Positions 13,901-24,714 of a DNA stretch of 64,000 bases are shown here, piece by piece. The translations under genes were made by a program, and so were the position numbers. The stretch comes from Lunularia cruciata. Its lineage: Eukaryota > Streptophyta > Marchantiopsida > Lunulariales > Lunulariaceae. The notes under the pieces were generated by a model. The model ran no database searches. It was not told the DNA's origin and was given only the letters and a program-made list of their open reading frames with translations. Numbering within the stretch: position 1 is the first letter of the stretch; each line of letters opens with the position of its first letter. Location: positions 35,441,493 through 35,505,492 of the forward strand of contig OX419759.1 in assembly GCA_948567375.1 (NCBI GenBank), read 5' to 3'.

Positions 13901-16900
13901 AAAAGTATAGGTGCAAAAAAGTAACCTGTAGCAAAGGCATAAGTGCAAGAAATTGAGAACACAGTACTGCTAATGGACAATAACGAACTTGAAATCGAGA
14001 GCAGCAAGGCCAACGCGAGTGTGGGTTAGAGAGCTTGATGTAAGAGTTCACCAATAAAAAATAATGAAGTCAGAGAGCAGCAATGCAACCAAAAGCGAGA
14101 GGCATAGGAAACGTGCGATGTGCTGTAAGAGCCCGCCAGGATGCAGTGCGTGGATGAAGCGAGAGGAATAGAAAACTTGCTATAAGAGCCCACCAGGATA
14201 CAGTGCGCAGATGAAGATGAAGAACGTGGGATGGAGTGGGGGAGGCAGGAAGCAATCAGAGAGCGAAGGGAAAAAAAAAACTAGGGAGTGAAATAGTACA
14301 GGAATGTGTGGATGTGGCAGGCATTTCGCGATTATGGCTGCAGAAACGGGTAGAAATGTAAGAGTGTAACTATAGCGGAGCGTAAGAGGACAGGATAAAG
14401 TATATCACTCCCAGTGCTATGGACACTGGAGTCCGGATACGCTAAACAACTGAAGAAAGCAGAAGGCGGCCATAGTAAACCTCCACGATAACACCCAACG
14501 ACTTCATCAGTGCCTCACGCAGTGCCGAAGTAGCTGAACAATTGTCAGTACTCCTCGTCCCGAGTTTCTGCTCGAAAACTCATGAGTGCCAAGGCAAACT
14601 CGGTTGCTTCCAACAGCGCCGCTATCAGCAGTAAAACAGCCTGCTATCAGCAGTACTAAATGAAACGACGAATCGCCAGGGGAAGGTTACAGAAATGGAA
14701 GGCTACAGAAATGAGCAACTGGAGCTTAAAGTCTTAAAAGAGCAGGAATCGGACAAATGCATAATGTAGGCATGAACGAAATTGTGAAGAAGGGAAAGAA
14801 GAAAAAGATCAAAACGCAGGAGAATGTGAGTGATGTGAGACATCCCTCGATAAACACCTGCAAGGACAAAGTCTATCAGGGTGAGCAGTGAAAGAGAGCG
14901 AAGCACAAAGAAACCAGGAGGAGGTAGTAAGAAAACAAAGGAATGAGCCAGTTAGAAGAGTGTGAAGCTGAGAGCTAGAGAGCAGAAAATAAAGCAGAGA
15001 GCAGAGAACAAGGCAGAACGGACAGGCATGAAAAGGTGGAGTAACCAAGGAACGCACTATGAGCTAAGCAAGACCTAGAACCCAGATGAGCAGAAAGCAA
15101 AGGAGAAGGAGAGGGTTTCCGAGGGAAGGATGGCCTCGGGTACTGAGAGAGCCTCGGGAACTGTGAAGGAACCAGGCGAGATTGTCACACGTGTGAGATG
15201 ATGCCACGTGTAACTATGCTACGTATTACTCTGCTTATAACTTTGCTTATAATATCGATGCATCCTGGTGTATCCTTATCAACAGGAGAGAACAAATATA
15301 CTGAAACGCGCAGTCATGTAAGGAGTGTGAGTAACAAGCTGTAATGGAAGACCTAGAACTAAAAAATACACCATTCCGTTCGAGCAAAACTGAAAATAAC
15401 AGACTGTTGAGAACACATACAAGGGAACCGTGAAGTAAAACAACAGATGTGAATTGGGGCAAAAGGGAAGAAAGTGGATAGTCACATAGCTGAGAATGGG
15501 CGATGCATCAAACATGAGACATGTATATTGGTAAATGAGAGCAGAAGCCGTTCGGGGAACGGGTTATCCAGAACTCATGAAGTGCACAAGTGCACATATT
15601 CGATAAACAACATTTACATGAATGACAGTGCTAGTGTAGTATGAAAGCTTTAGTACAAAATGCATCGAAAAGAACCTGCAGCAAAAGTATAGGTGTAAAA
15701 AAGTAACCTGTAGCAAAGGCATAAGTGCAAGAAATTGAGAACACAGAACTGCTAATGGACAATAACGAACTTGAAATCGCGAGCAGCAACGCCAGCGTTG
15801 AAATCGAGAGCAGCAAGGCCAACGCGAGCGTGGGTTAGAGAGCTGGATGTAAGAGAGCTTGATAGTAGCAAGCATTTCGCGATTATTGCAGCAGAAACGG
15901 GTAGAAATGTAAGAGTGTAACTATAGCGAAGCGTAAGAGGACAGGATAAAGTATATCACTCCCAGTGCTATGGACACTGGAGTCCGGATTCGCTAAACAA
16001 CTGAAGGAAGCAGAAGGCGGCCATAGTAAACCTCCACGATAACACCAACGACTTCATCAGTGCCTCACGCAGTGTCGAAGTAGCTGAACAATTGTCAGTA
16101 CTCCTCGTCCCGAGTTTCTGCTCGAAAACTCATGAGTGCCAAGGCAAACTCGGGTGCTTCCAACAGCGCCGCTATCAGCAGTAAAACAGCTAGCTATCAG
16201 CAGTGCTAAGTGAAACAACGAACCGTCAGGGGAAGTTTGCAGAAATGGAAGGCTACCGAAATGAGCAACTGGAGCTTAAAGTCTTAAAAGAGCAGAAATC
16301 GGACGAATGCATAATGTAGGCATGAACGAAATTGTGAACAAGGGAAAGAAGAAAAAGATCAAAACGCAGGAGAATGTGAGTGATGTGAGACATCCCTCGA
16401 AAAACACCTGCAAGGACAAAGTCTATCAGGGTGAGCAGTGAAATAGAGCGTAGCACAGAGAAACCAGGAGGAGGTAGTAAGAAAGCAAAGGAATGAGCCA
16501 GTTAGAAGAGTTCTCATATATATGTATATGAGAACAGAAACTGTTCTGACCCGTGCCTGTAGACTGTATATATAGGTATACGAGAACAGATGCCGTTCTG
16601 GGAACAGGTTATCCAGAACTCATGAGGTGCACATGATCGATAAGCAAAATGTACATAATTGACAATGCTAGAATAGTGAGAAATCCATAAGGTAGAATGC
16701 ATCGATTGTAACTTGAAGCAAAGCCATAATAGACTGTATATATACAAGTCCAGAAGTCAAGTAGAATTCCCGTACAACTGCATGGTATGCAAGCCTATAG
16801 GAGAAACTGGAGACTGGATACGGTATATCGCAGCACATGCTATGAACACATGAGTCCTAAAACACTAAAGCAGCTGAAGGAAGCAGAAGGCGGTCAAAGT

Positions 16901-19755
16901 AAGCCTCCTTGAAAGCACACACGACCTCATCAGTGCCAACAGTAGTGCCGAAGTAGCTGAGCGAATGTCAGTACCCCTCAGAACCGAGCTCATGAGTGCC
17001 AACATGATATTAGGACATGAGAGCGGAAGCAGTTCGAAGAACGGGGGATCCAGAAGTCAATAAGTGCATATAAAGGCGAATGAAATGTAAACATGATATT
17101 GATATAGGTAGATGAGAGCAGAAGGCGTTCTAGGAACGGTGATCCAGAACTCATTAAATGCATATGATCGGTAGCCCAAAAATACTCCATGCCCAATGCG
17201 AGAATAGTGATCAATCCGTACAGTAGAATGCATCGAATGTAACCTGAAGCAAAGGCATAATTGCAACAAAGCGAGAACAACATATATCTAAAGGACTAGT
17301 AAACAACTTGAAATCGATAACAGCTATTCAAACGAATTCGAGAAAAATAAAACATTGTGTAATTGACCATCAGTAAGCAGTGTATGAACGAAGAAAATTA
17401 AACTGTAGGCTGGAGTCGGGTAGGAACACTGGAGACACTGGAGGTCGAAAGTCAGGTATGAACCATGAAGCAGGCAAAGAGCGGGGGGGGAATAATAGGG
17501 AGGGAATGAGCCGGGGAAGGGAGGAGTGGAACAATGCGGGAGCGTAGTGGATGATGTTTCTGCAGAGACATATCGAAGTGGAACAGTGTCACGAGAGCGA
17601 AGAGAAAGAGAGACAGGATATATAGGTATATCGCAGCAAGCGCTATGTACGCTTGAGTCCTGGAACACTAAATAACTAAGGGAATGATATTGGGTATATG
17701 ACGACTGAAGCCCGTTCGAGGACCAGGAGATCAAGAACTCATTAAGTGCAAATGAAATGTAGAAGAAATGGTAATAAAATGAAAGCAAAACTGGCTGAAA
17801 AATACATGCGAATAGGAGATGAAATCTAATTCAAAAAAAGCATGTATTATAAAGCAACGAACATATATTACTACATGTAGAGAATCTGTGAGCCAATGTG
17901 TTCTGAGAAAACGGAGAGTCAACTCCTATCAAGAAATCGCGAAGTAAGTGAATGTGAAACAATCTGAAACAAACTGAATGAATTGAGAGCAAAGTGTAAA
18001 CCGAGACTAATACCGAAATCTATAAACACGAGGAAACAAACTGAATGAATTGAATGCAGATTGTAAACCGAGATTAATACAAATATAGACGTAATATAAA
18101 TATTTCCTGATCAATTGCAGAAGAGAACTGTTATACGTCATGTAATCGATAAGCGCTAAGCAAAGCATGTAGTGAAATAGAGCACAACATGTAATCGAAG
18201 ACCAACAAGCAAGACTTGAAGGATTAAGTGATCTGAAATTGGAAAGACTGGGCAGAGATCATGTATAGGAACCATGAAACAGATCAAGTAGTGTGGGGTG
18301 GAGCGAAGTGGGAGACGAGTGGATGGTATCTTGGCTGGGATGGAGCGAAGCGTTAGAGGGTGAGGTATATACGATAGTGTACTCAGCCTCCTGAGTTGAT
18401 GAGAAAGAACATTATACGGCTAAGGAAACTAAATTTATTCAGAGAACGTCCAGTTAAACCCCTGCGGAATATAAACAGCAGACACAGCACCTGGGAGGAT
18501 ATAGAGAAATGAGAACAGAAGCCGTTCGAGGAACGGGAGATCCAGAACTCATTAAATGCAAAATGAGATGCAGACATAGCACCTGAGAGGATACAGGATA
18601 TGGTAGAGGACATGAGTGTAGCAACAGTTTTCTCAGTATCACTAAAAAAATACGAAAATAAAGTGAATGGTAAACGTTTGGCGAAACGAAGCATCAGTGC
18701 AACTTAAAGCAACGCGGAGAGTGACAGGTACCTCATTACTGCAGCAGTATGGCCAGACGTCCCATCACCCCCGAAGGTGGCTATTCTTTGACTCTGTTCT
18801 GCATCCCATAGTATACAAGTTTCATCGCCAGAGCTAGTTATGATTTGCCCCTCATTATTGGGCAAGTAGCGACAGCAAGACAAGTAAGACTTATGTCCAG
18901 GCAATGTCTGGGACACGGGAAGGTTTCCATCAGAGTCGCTAGTAGAGTTCAGGTTAAAAATTGAGCACATGTTGTCTAGTCCCCCACATGCAACAAATCG
19001 CCCTTCAGGCGAAAATGCACATGCCATGACCCAAGGACACGGCAACTTGATAGCATGTGTTTTCTGACTTGTGAGTCCATTCCAGACAATCAGCCTTCCG
19101 TCTCCAGAAGCACTGACGATACGGTCATCCGCTCTATAAGCCCAGTCGAGAGAATAGATCTGGAATAAGAGATTGAAGTATTAGGACACTATTTTTGCAT
19201 GTGACGAAACTTACTACGTCCAAAATAGTTGCCGTTGTATGGGTGTTGTAAGAAAAAAGTAGAAACAAGCGCTGAAACTTAGTAGATAAAAGTTTATGTC
19301 CATCGCGAAAAGATGAAACTGACTAACCTTTCCCGTGTGTCCTTGGAGTGTCTTGCATCGGAAATCATCAACACTCAGGGTAACAGTGGGATGTCCATGA
19401 CTTCTCGCGTATGTTGCCACTATTTCATTCAAAACCACCCCTCTAGTTTAGAACGAAGTTGAAATTGATTGTATGATACATAGAGTTCCACACTGGAACC
19501 CTAAATCAGAAAACAATTATGACTGTAAGAGTACGATGGAAAGGACGAGGGCAAGAGGCAAGTATGTCCGCCGGAAGAAGGTGTCTGAAGAGAAAGAGCA
19601 ACACTAGCAATCATCGACTGCCAACAGAAAGGTAAGGAATGGTGCTGACCATCAGTATCCGCTTTGAGACATCGACTCTCCTGAAGTTGCTCTCGGAGGC
19701 TCTGAACCTGCTCTTTGGCATGGGCGTGGCGCTCTCGGACATCTTGATTAGACAT
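7982..19755 (-). CDS. AGB1: Heterotrimeric G-protein beta subunit (six exons)
   Basis: This is the plant G-beta subunit, which pairs with G-gamma and G-alpha at the plasma membrane. Exons by hand: 19650-19755, 19328-19419, 18732-19159, 8806-9160, 8426-8539 and 7982-8005. All introns are GT-AG and the phases join cleanly, giving 372 aa against 377 in Arabidopsis AGB1. Residues about 5-28 form the N-terminal helix ([19 protein letters not shown]) that makes the coiled coil with G-gamma. WD40 blades follow, with GH...WD signatures such as [30 protein letters not shown] and [13 protein letters not shown]. The fifth exon supplies the last blade ([21 protein letters not shown]). The start ATG gives the conserved [11 protein letters not shown] opening. 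The terminal exon (VWGVPRN-stop) is short and differs from the usual IWAFGGHRRVI-type end, so it is the least certain part. Intron 3 is 9,571 bp and full of repeats. Confidence 0.93.
10498..10697 (+). repeat. Covarying-stem module, copy 1
   Basis: It contains the stem CATGTG / CACATG over loop CTATGAA (10,516-10,534), then AGTCCTAAAAC, CAGAAGG, CTTCATCAGTGCC, and a TAGCTGAGCGAATGTCAG segment with a TTCGAAAG segment. A degraded CCGTTC-type module follows about 50 bp later. Confidence 0.7.
11413..11606 (+). repeat. Covarying-stem module, copy 2
   Basis: The stem is CATGCG / CGCATG over loop CTATGGA (11,434-11,452), followed by AGTCCTGAAACG. Its 3' part has TAGCTGAGCGA, close to a Pol III A box, and GTTCGAAATC, close to a B box. 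A CCGTTC-GAG-GAACGG module follows at 11,641. Confidence 0.72.
12460..13115. repeat. Long repeat block shared with 17,096-17,690 and 20,187-20,820
   Basis: The block starts GGATATAGGTATATGAGAGC and includes TAACCTGAAGCAAAGGCATA, AACTTGAAATCGATAACAGC and the copy-3 covarying stem. The copy at 20,187-20,820, upstream of the G-beta start codon, is nearly identical. The copy at 17,096-17,690 is more diverged. Copies both inside the intron and in the 5' flank show that the family moved or was duplicated across the gene. Confidence 0.8.
12970..13182 (+). repeat. Covarying-stem module, copy 3
   Basis: The stem is CAAGCG / CACTTG over loop CTATGGA (12,993-13,011), with one mismatched pair, followed by AGTCCTGAGACACTAAAC. 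It is part of the larger ~640-bp block shared with 20,187-20,820. Confidence 0.7.
14390..14608 (+). repeat. Covarying-stem module, copy 4
   Basis: The stem is CCAGTG / CACTGG over loop CTATGGA (14,411-14,429), followed by AGTCCGGATACGCTAAAC. The distal part carries TAGCTGAACAATTGTCAG and GCTCGAAAACTCATGAGTGCC. Confidence 0.72.
15942..16158 (+). repeat. Covarying-stem module, copy 5
   Basis: The stem is CCAGTG / CACTGG over loop CTATGGA (15,962-15,980). It is nearly identical to copy 4 because both lie in a long segmental duplication within the intron. Confidence 0.72.
16815..17003 (+). repeat. Covarying-stem module, copy 6
   Basis: It reads GCACATG-CTATGAA-CACATG followed by AGTCCTAAAACACTAAAGCAGC. 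The stem is weaker here, and the end of the module (after CCGAG) is shortened. It is followed at once by CATGATATT and a degraded CCGTTC-type module (AGTTCGAAGAACGG). Confidence 0.6.
17616..17690 (+). repeat. Covarying-stem module, copy 7 (5' part only)
   Basis: The stem is CAAGCG / CGCTTG over loop CTATGTA (17,637-17,655), followed by AGTCCTGGAACACTAAAT. The copy then stops and a CCGTTCGAG module follows. Confidence 0.62.
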
Positions 19756-20030
19756 AAGTTTCTCTGCACCAACTCCTGTTCCCCTTCTATCTCCTTCTGA
19801 TAATCACCTCCTTTCAGAGTTTACAGCTACACTTACAGCTGTATTGGGGCCTCCAAACGTTATAGTTTGCATGCAGCTCGAAGTCGCCCTTCACAGACCT
19901 TCACTACCAGAGAAGCACATGCGCTTTAATTAGAGAAGACTGGGACTGATAAGGCACTGTGCTCAACTACGTAGATGTGCACTGTACTGCAAGAGCGTGA
20001 ATTGGACAGGTTCCTCAATTATTGGCAATA
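19756..20030 (-). promoter_or_regulatory. Putative 5' UTR / proximal promoter of the G-beta gene
   Basis: This is non-repetitive sequence between the start codon and the upstream repeat cluster. On the plus strand it contains tracts such as CTCCTGTTCCCCTTCTATCTCCTTC, i.e. G/A-rich in the transcribed direction. I see no clear TATA box and cannot place the transcription start. Confidence 0.35.
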
Positions 20031-20031
20031 A

Positions 20032-21240
20032 CTAAATACATATAAGCATCTGAAATTGAAAGCAGAAGAGGATCATCGACCGAGTAGGAAAAACATAGCT
20101 TGAGTGGAAGATGGGTGGAGTGGTGCGAAGTGGGAGAAGAGTGGATGGTATCTTAGCTGGGTTCCAGCGATGCGTGAGAGGATTGGATATAGGTATATGA
20201 GAGCAGAAGCCGTTCTGGGAACGGGTGATCCAGAACTCATTAAATGCAAATGATCGGTAACCAAGATGTACTTTATGCACAATGCTAGAATAATGATAAA
20301 TCCATACAGTAGAATGCATCAAATATAACCTGAAGCAAAGGCATAATTGCAACAAATTGAGAATAACATATATCTAAAGGACTAGTAAACAACTTGAAAT
20401 CGATAACAGCTATTCAAACGAATGCGAGAAATATAAAACATTATGTAATTGACCACTAGTAAGCAGAGCATGAACGATGAAAATTGAAACGTAGGCCGGA
20501 GTAGGGTAGGAACACTGTAGACACGGTCGAACCATGAAGCAGGCAAAGAGTGAGGGAAAAATAATAGAAAGGGAATTAGCTGGGGAATGGAGGAGTGGAA
20601 CAATGCGAGAGCTTATGGACGGAGCTGCTGCAGAGACATGTCGAAGTGTAACAGGGTAACGAGAGTGAAGCAAAAAAGGACAGGATATAAAGTATATCGC
20701 AACAAGCGCTATGGACACTTGAGTCCTGAGAAACTAAACAGCAAAGGGAAGCAGAAGGCGGCCATAGTAAACCTCCACGAAAACACATGCGACTTCATCA
20801 GTGCCTCACGCAGTGCCAAAGTAGTCCGTGAGAGGACTGGATATGAGGAGATGAGAGCAGAAGCAATTCGAAGAGCGGGGGATCCAGGGGACTGGATATA
20901 AAGAAATGCGGGCAGATGCCGTTCGAGGAACGGGGGATCCAGAACTCATTAAATGCAAATGAGATGCAAAATATGTCAAATAAGCAATATGGCAGACCTC
21001 TGATCGAACGATACAATATCCAGAGGACTGAATATTGTATATCGCAGCATGTTCTTTGAACGCATGAGTCCTAAAACACTGAACATTGAAGGAAGCAGAC
21101 AGGCGGCCATAGTAAGCCTGCACGAAAACACTAAAAACTTCATCCGTGCCTAACGCAGTGCCAAAGTAGCTGGGCGAATGCCAGTACCCCTTGTACCGAG
21201 AAAGCTCATGAGTGTGCCAAGGCACACTCGTTCCTGTTGG
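20032..21240. repeat. Repeat cluster upstream of the G-beta gene
   Basis: The cluster holds the same module families as intron 3: the long block at 20,187-20,820, CCGTTC-hairpin modules near 20,210, 20,864 and 20,919, and two covarying-stem modules. Copy 8 has the stem at 20,703-20,721 (CAAGCG / CACTTG). Copy 9 has the stem at 21,048-21,066 (CATGTT / CGCATG) over loop CTTTGAA. Copy 8 is truncated after CAGTGCCAAAGTAG; copy 9 runs to about 21,230. Confidence 0.78.
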
Positions 21241-22811
21241 TTCTGTGAGCCAGCAGACGAGGATTAGTGCGAGCAAGAGTAAAGTCGACAATTGGAGAAG
21301 CCTACACTTGGCGTTGGTCCACTGAATAATATGTACCACACGAAGTTCAGTTGGAGCAAGTGTAAACTCAGTTGGAAACTTATATGTGCGACCATCATTC
21401 TTTAAGATTTCTCTGTAGATCGAGGTTTGTTTAAATATTTCTGGTCCTGTTAAAATTGCAATGAATGTATTGTCTTTTATGTTCAGAGGACCAAAAGTAC
21501 ATTTCTCCTAGGCGTCCAACACATTTCGGAACTCAACGACGATGATCTCCACAAATTGTCACAAGCTGGAGAATAGTCTCACCAATAAACAACGTTCGGA
21601 CTGGAATGAAGGACGCTACTATGATTGAAAAGGTGGATCTTTGAATCACTACTCTTCTTAGACGGTATCTGCTCGATAAGGTTTCTGTGACCGTGCCAAA
21701 GTCCTAGTCTAAGACTCACCTAACCGCACCAAAGCTTGAATGCTATAGATACCACACTCACAACACAAAAGAAGTAAAGATAGAGAGTACAAGGGCAGAA
21801 AATCAACCTCCATGAGAGAAGCTCCAAATACCACCCTTACTCGCACAGCACCAATCACATCCAACCAAGACTCCGAACGATGGAGAAGCCTGCATTTTGA
21901 ACTCCCATCGCAGCTCCGTCAGACGGCCACATGCAGAACAATGCCGGATACTCCCGGTGCTCCACACTCTCGTCCAAATTGTCCTCCCAACCGATCCCAG
22001 TTTCCCTGAGCTCTCCCTCTCTCTCCCCTACGGCTAGTAGCACCAGCAACTTCGTCCCCTCCTACGTCGCGCCTCCTCCCTTCCTCCTTGAATCCTCGAC
22101 GCAGAGATGCTTTCAACTCTCCTTTCAGAGAATCTCACAACGACAACCGATTCATTCTCCCGTCCGCCAGGACACTACTACCTCCTCCCTCCGGCACCGC
22201 ATGGCATCGCTTTTCCCAACGCTTTTCGCATCTCGTGCGAAACAAAGTCTAACTTGCGCTTCTCGTAGCAGCTTCTGACCGTAAGTCAATCTTTGTCACC
22301 GCCACGACCACTTCTACTGCTGCTGCTACTCCTACTCCTCCGTCCGAAGAGAAACAGCATATGGAGACGACGAAGAAGAAGCACAAGCAATATCAGCAAC
22401 AGCGGGATACCAGGAACGAGTAGTACACGAGAAGACGACAAAGAGAAAGCAACGCTCTCCTCTTCCCTACAACAAGTCAAGGGGCAATGTAGTGGACTTG
22501 ACTGGACCAGACTAGACCAGACTTGACCAGACCAGACACAGGCGCTCCTCTCCACCTCCTCCAGATCAGACGCTCCTGTCGAATTACTGAGGAAACTCCC
22601 CTACGATTCGGAAATATCGGTACATTACGTGAATAGTTGTACGATCAACGCGGGAGATTCCTTAGATGCCGAAAATTTCCAGCATCTGCGGAAACGTAAA
22701 CCGCTGATTGCCGGTGGAGGGAAAGGAGCAGGAGTTTGGCCCTTGCTCTTCCAGCTCACTTTCTCTTGGCAAGATCCTCTGTGGCTTGAGAATTGGCTCT
22801 CTTCGTCATGA
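21241..22811 (+). other. Unassigned region with possible plus-strand coding remnants
   Basis: Composition changes here to C/T-rich and serine-rich frames. A 115-codon frame (21,931-22,278) ends in a transit-peptide-like segment starting at 22,201 (MASLFPTLFASRAKQSLTC). A GTAAGTC donor-like site follows its stop. A second open stretch, ending at 22,811, contains APVELLRKLPYDSEISVHYV and then GGGKGAGVWPLLF. I recognise neither. They could be exons of one plastid- or mitochondrion-targeted protein gene, a broken gene, or chance. Positions 22,490-22,545 carry short tandem repeats of GACCAGA type. Confidence 0.25.
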
Positions 22812-24077
22812 GATTCGTAGATTGAATACTTAATCAACAATTAGTGGATAATACAGTGGTTCAAGGCAACCTTCGGCAAAAGCTGGATCAATCATGGGAA
22901 TTGGGGTCCAGTCGACTCTTGGCCCTGGGATTAACAGCAAACTTACCATTACTCTAAGAGTAGTTAACAAAATCAAAACAAAAATGGAGAAAACGAGCCC
23001 GAGTAAACAAACGACACTCGGGGCCTACGTCTTTTGTTGAGGGTTAATCATTTATTCATTTGATTGATTAGGCTGTATGATCCGTCGGTTATTTACACGA
23101 ATTTTCCTTAAATTTTCCTTAAAATGACCTTCTTCTCTTACAAAAATTGGAGTCAGAAGATTCATAGGATAATCCAGATTGATTAATGTTACTTTGAGGA
23201 TTTTATTAAACACTCCAGAGTCAGAAATAGGTGGACCCTGTCAGATCAATCAAATTTTAATTCCATTGAGATTCCACTAATAGCTACTTCTGTTCTGGTT
23301 CTAGAGTTGTTCAGTTCCCTATTCGGCTGGCTTGTGTTGTTTTTCAGTACGAAAATTGGAATCGAATAATCTAAAGTCCATAAAGATAGCCTACGTTCAT
23401 GCGACTTTGGTGATAGTCTAGTTGTATTCAGCACTTTACTTTTCATTATTTAAATTATTATGCCAAGAAACCATTTACTTTTTGGCTTTTACAGAGTACC
23501 TCTTGGACATCGAATAATGGGCTATATAATTAAATATGAAAGCATAGGCTGGAGCTAAACATGGTACTTTAACTCACTATTCAAAATAGAAAGGAAGTTG
23601 GATGATAGACTTTCATAGCTAGATAAATTTCATTCATTCCAATTCAAATGATGGGTCTTCCCATCCTTCTTGTGTTGTATGAGGTCGGCTTTACACATAT
23701 TCAAATCATTATAACTATTTTTTGAGATATGTTAAAAACTGACTGCTAAAACTAATCTTCTGACTTTAAGTGAAGTCCAACATCTAAGTCGAGGAAGGAT
23801 TTGAAAAAAAACATGCTCAACAATTTTCTTTGAAATCGATCCTATAATTCTTAATATTTTGTTCTTGGATTTATTATAATTAATAGTCTCTTAAAACGTA
23901 ATATCTTCTTGTATATGCAAGCAAACTTTACATACCTGATTTAAATACATGTATAGCTTAAGCGTCTTTGCCCTTTATTTTATTGTTTTGGTATAAATAA
24001 AATACTCATTTATGTATAAGTCATAAGCTCTAATTATAATATTTGAATACAAAGATGGTTATAAGATTACATGTGTA
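22812..24077. other. AT-rich intergenic, no gene seen
   Basis: I found no recognisable coding or RNA feature. A short stretch near 23,650 (GGGTCTTCCCATCCTTC) matches part of the inverted-repeat element at 3,031-3,998 and may be a fragment of the same family. Confidence 0.5.
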
Positions 24078-24714
24078 GTGCGTATATACATTGTTACACA
24101 ACATACATCACTATCAACATTATACACTATAGAAGCACAACTCACACATAAGTCATACATAGACTCTAAAGTGCCACAATAATCAAATTGTTTACAACTC
24201 TCAAATACACTCAACTCATATCAATACTTGATCTTTCACTCTATAAACTGTCAATAATTGTGCATTGATTATAGTCACATCCACTCTAGCTAAGAGAATC
24301 CAGGTGACACTCGTCGGCCTCTATCCACCATAGCTAGGAACTCGAAGGCTCAACATCAGAGAAGTGAGCTCTCTGGAGCTACACTTTGAAAGTATACCCT
24401 TGAACTCAAGCTAGGTCTGAAACCCTAACGGTCCCATTGACGGTGCAAATGGTGCAAAGTGATGGTGTGCTCCACCGTGAAGTCAGTACCCCAAACACAA
24501 AATCTGACCGTTGGAAAGTAGTCTTTGAGAAATTGGTGAAATAACTCTAACTACTATCACTGAACTCCAATGTTCAAGCAATGCGATACTAAAAATGGCG
24601 TGACAACTATCGTGCGTATATACATCACTACACAACATACATCACTATCAACATCATACACTATAGAAGCACAACTCACATATAAATCATACATAGACTC
24701 TAAAGTGCCACAAT
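24078..24714. repeat. 103-bp direct repeats bracketing an LTR-like segment
   Basis: The segment 24,078-24,180 (GTGCGTATATACATTGTTAC...AAAGTGCCACAAT) is repeated with a few substitutions at 24,612-24,714. Between them lies the 432-bp LTR-like sequence. The match is far too long for a target-site duplication. A tandem duplication of flank plus LTR followed by loss of one LTR would explain it. Confidence 0.8.
24179..24610 (-). repeat. 3' LTR of the methyltransferase-carrying gypsy element
   Basis: It aligns along its length with 38,981-39,440 in the same orientation (shared text includes AAGAACTCGAAGGCTCAA-like and GAAAGTAGTCTTTGAGAAA segments). The TG terminus seen in the other copy is decayed here. 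It is flanked by the 103-bp direct repeats. Confidence 0.7.

Larger units (their letters stand above)
13738..16510. repeat. Segmental tandem duplication inside intron 3
   Basis: The block 13,738-14,960 is repeated at about 15,521-16,510 in direct orientation. Both begin GTATATTGGTAAATGAGAGCAG and run to GAATGAGCCAGTTAGAAGAG. The second copy lacks about 250 bp present near 14,044-14,310 in the first copy. The rest matches closely with scattered substitutions, so the duplication is recent relative to the single modules. Confidence 0.8.
9970..18560. repeat. Dispersed CCGTTC-hairpin module family in intron 3
   Basis: A short module recurs with the pattern AGCAGAAGCCGTTC-GAG/TGG-GAACGG followed by GGATCCAGAACTCATTAAATGCA. 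CCGTTC and GAACGG can form a 6-bp stem over a 3-nt loop. Copies start near 9,990, 10,746, 11,641, 12,485, 13,766, 15,548, 16,593, 17,031, 17,125, 17,712 and 18,522. Further copies near 20,210, 20,864 and 20,919 lie upstream of the gene. The loop alternates between GAG, TGG and GGG while the stem is usually kept. In several places the module lies 20-80 bp downstream of the covarying-stem module, so the two may be parts of one composite repeat. Confidence 0.8.
9161..18731 (-). other. Intron 3 of the G-beta gene, repeat-packed
   Basis: The donor is AATGAG|GTACCTG and the acceptor is CATCACAG|CGTCGCTG; they join a split serine codon between SGHTAAVM and VAVSTEKS. Positions 9,161-9,960 look unique. 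From about 9,970 to 18,640 the intron is a mosaic of recurring modules: a CCGTTC-hairpin module, a covarying-stem module and longer duplicated blocks. Many minus-strand frames in the intron encode similar peptides (for example [16 protein letters not shown]) only because the nucleotide repeats recur. Confidence 0.88.

Noticed and set aside
9970-18560. CRISPR-like array of short repeats
   Set aside because: The repeats are irregularly spaced, vary in length, and lie in a plant intron; there are no uniform spacers or cas genes.
9161-18731. Intron-encoded C/D snoRNA array on the G-beta strand (TGATGA is conserved in most modules)
   Set aside because: No D box (CTGA) at the right distance downstream and no terminal stem; copy 9 lacks the C-box match.
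10498-21230. Hammerhead ribozyme in the covarying-stem modules (CATGAGTCCTGAAAC and, on the other strand, CTGATGAAG)
   Set aside because: The plus-strand text lacks a second stem-II arm and the ATG is part of the covarying stem rather than a conserved core. The minus-strand CTGATGA is not paired with a correctly placed GAAA and cleavage site in all copies.
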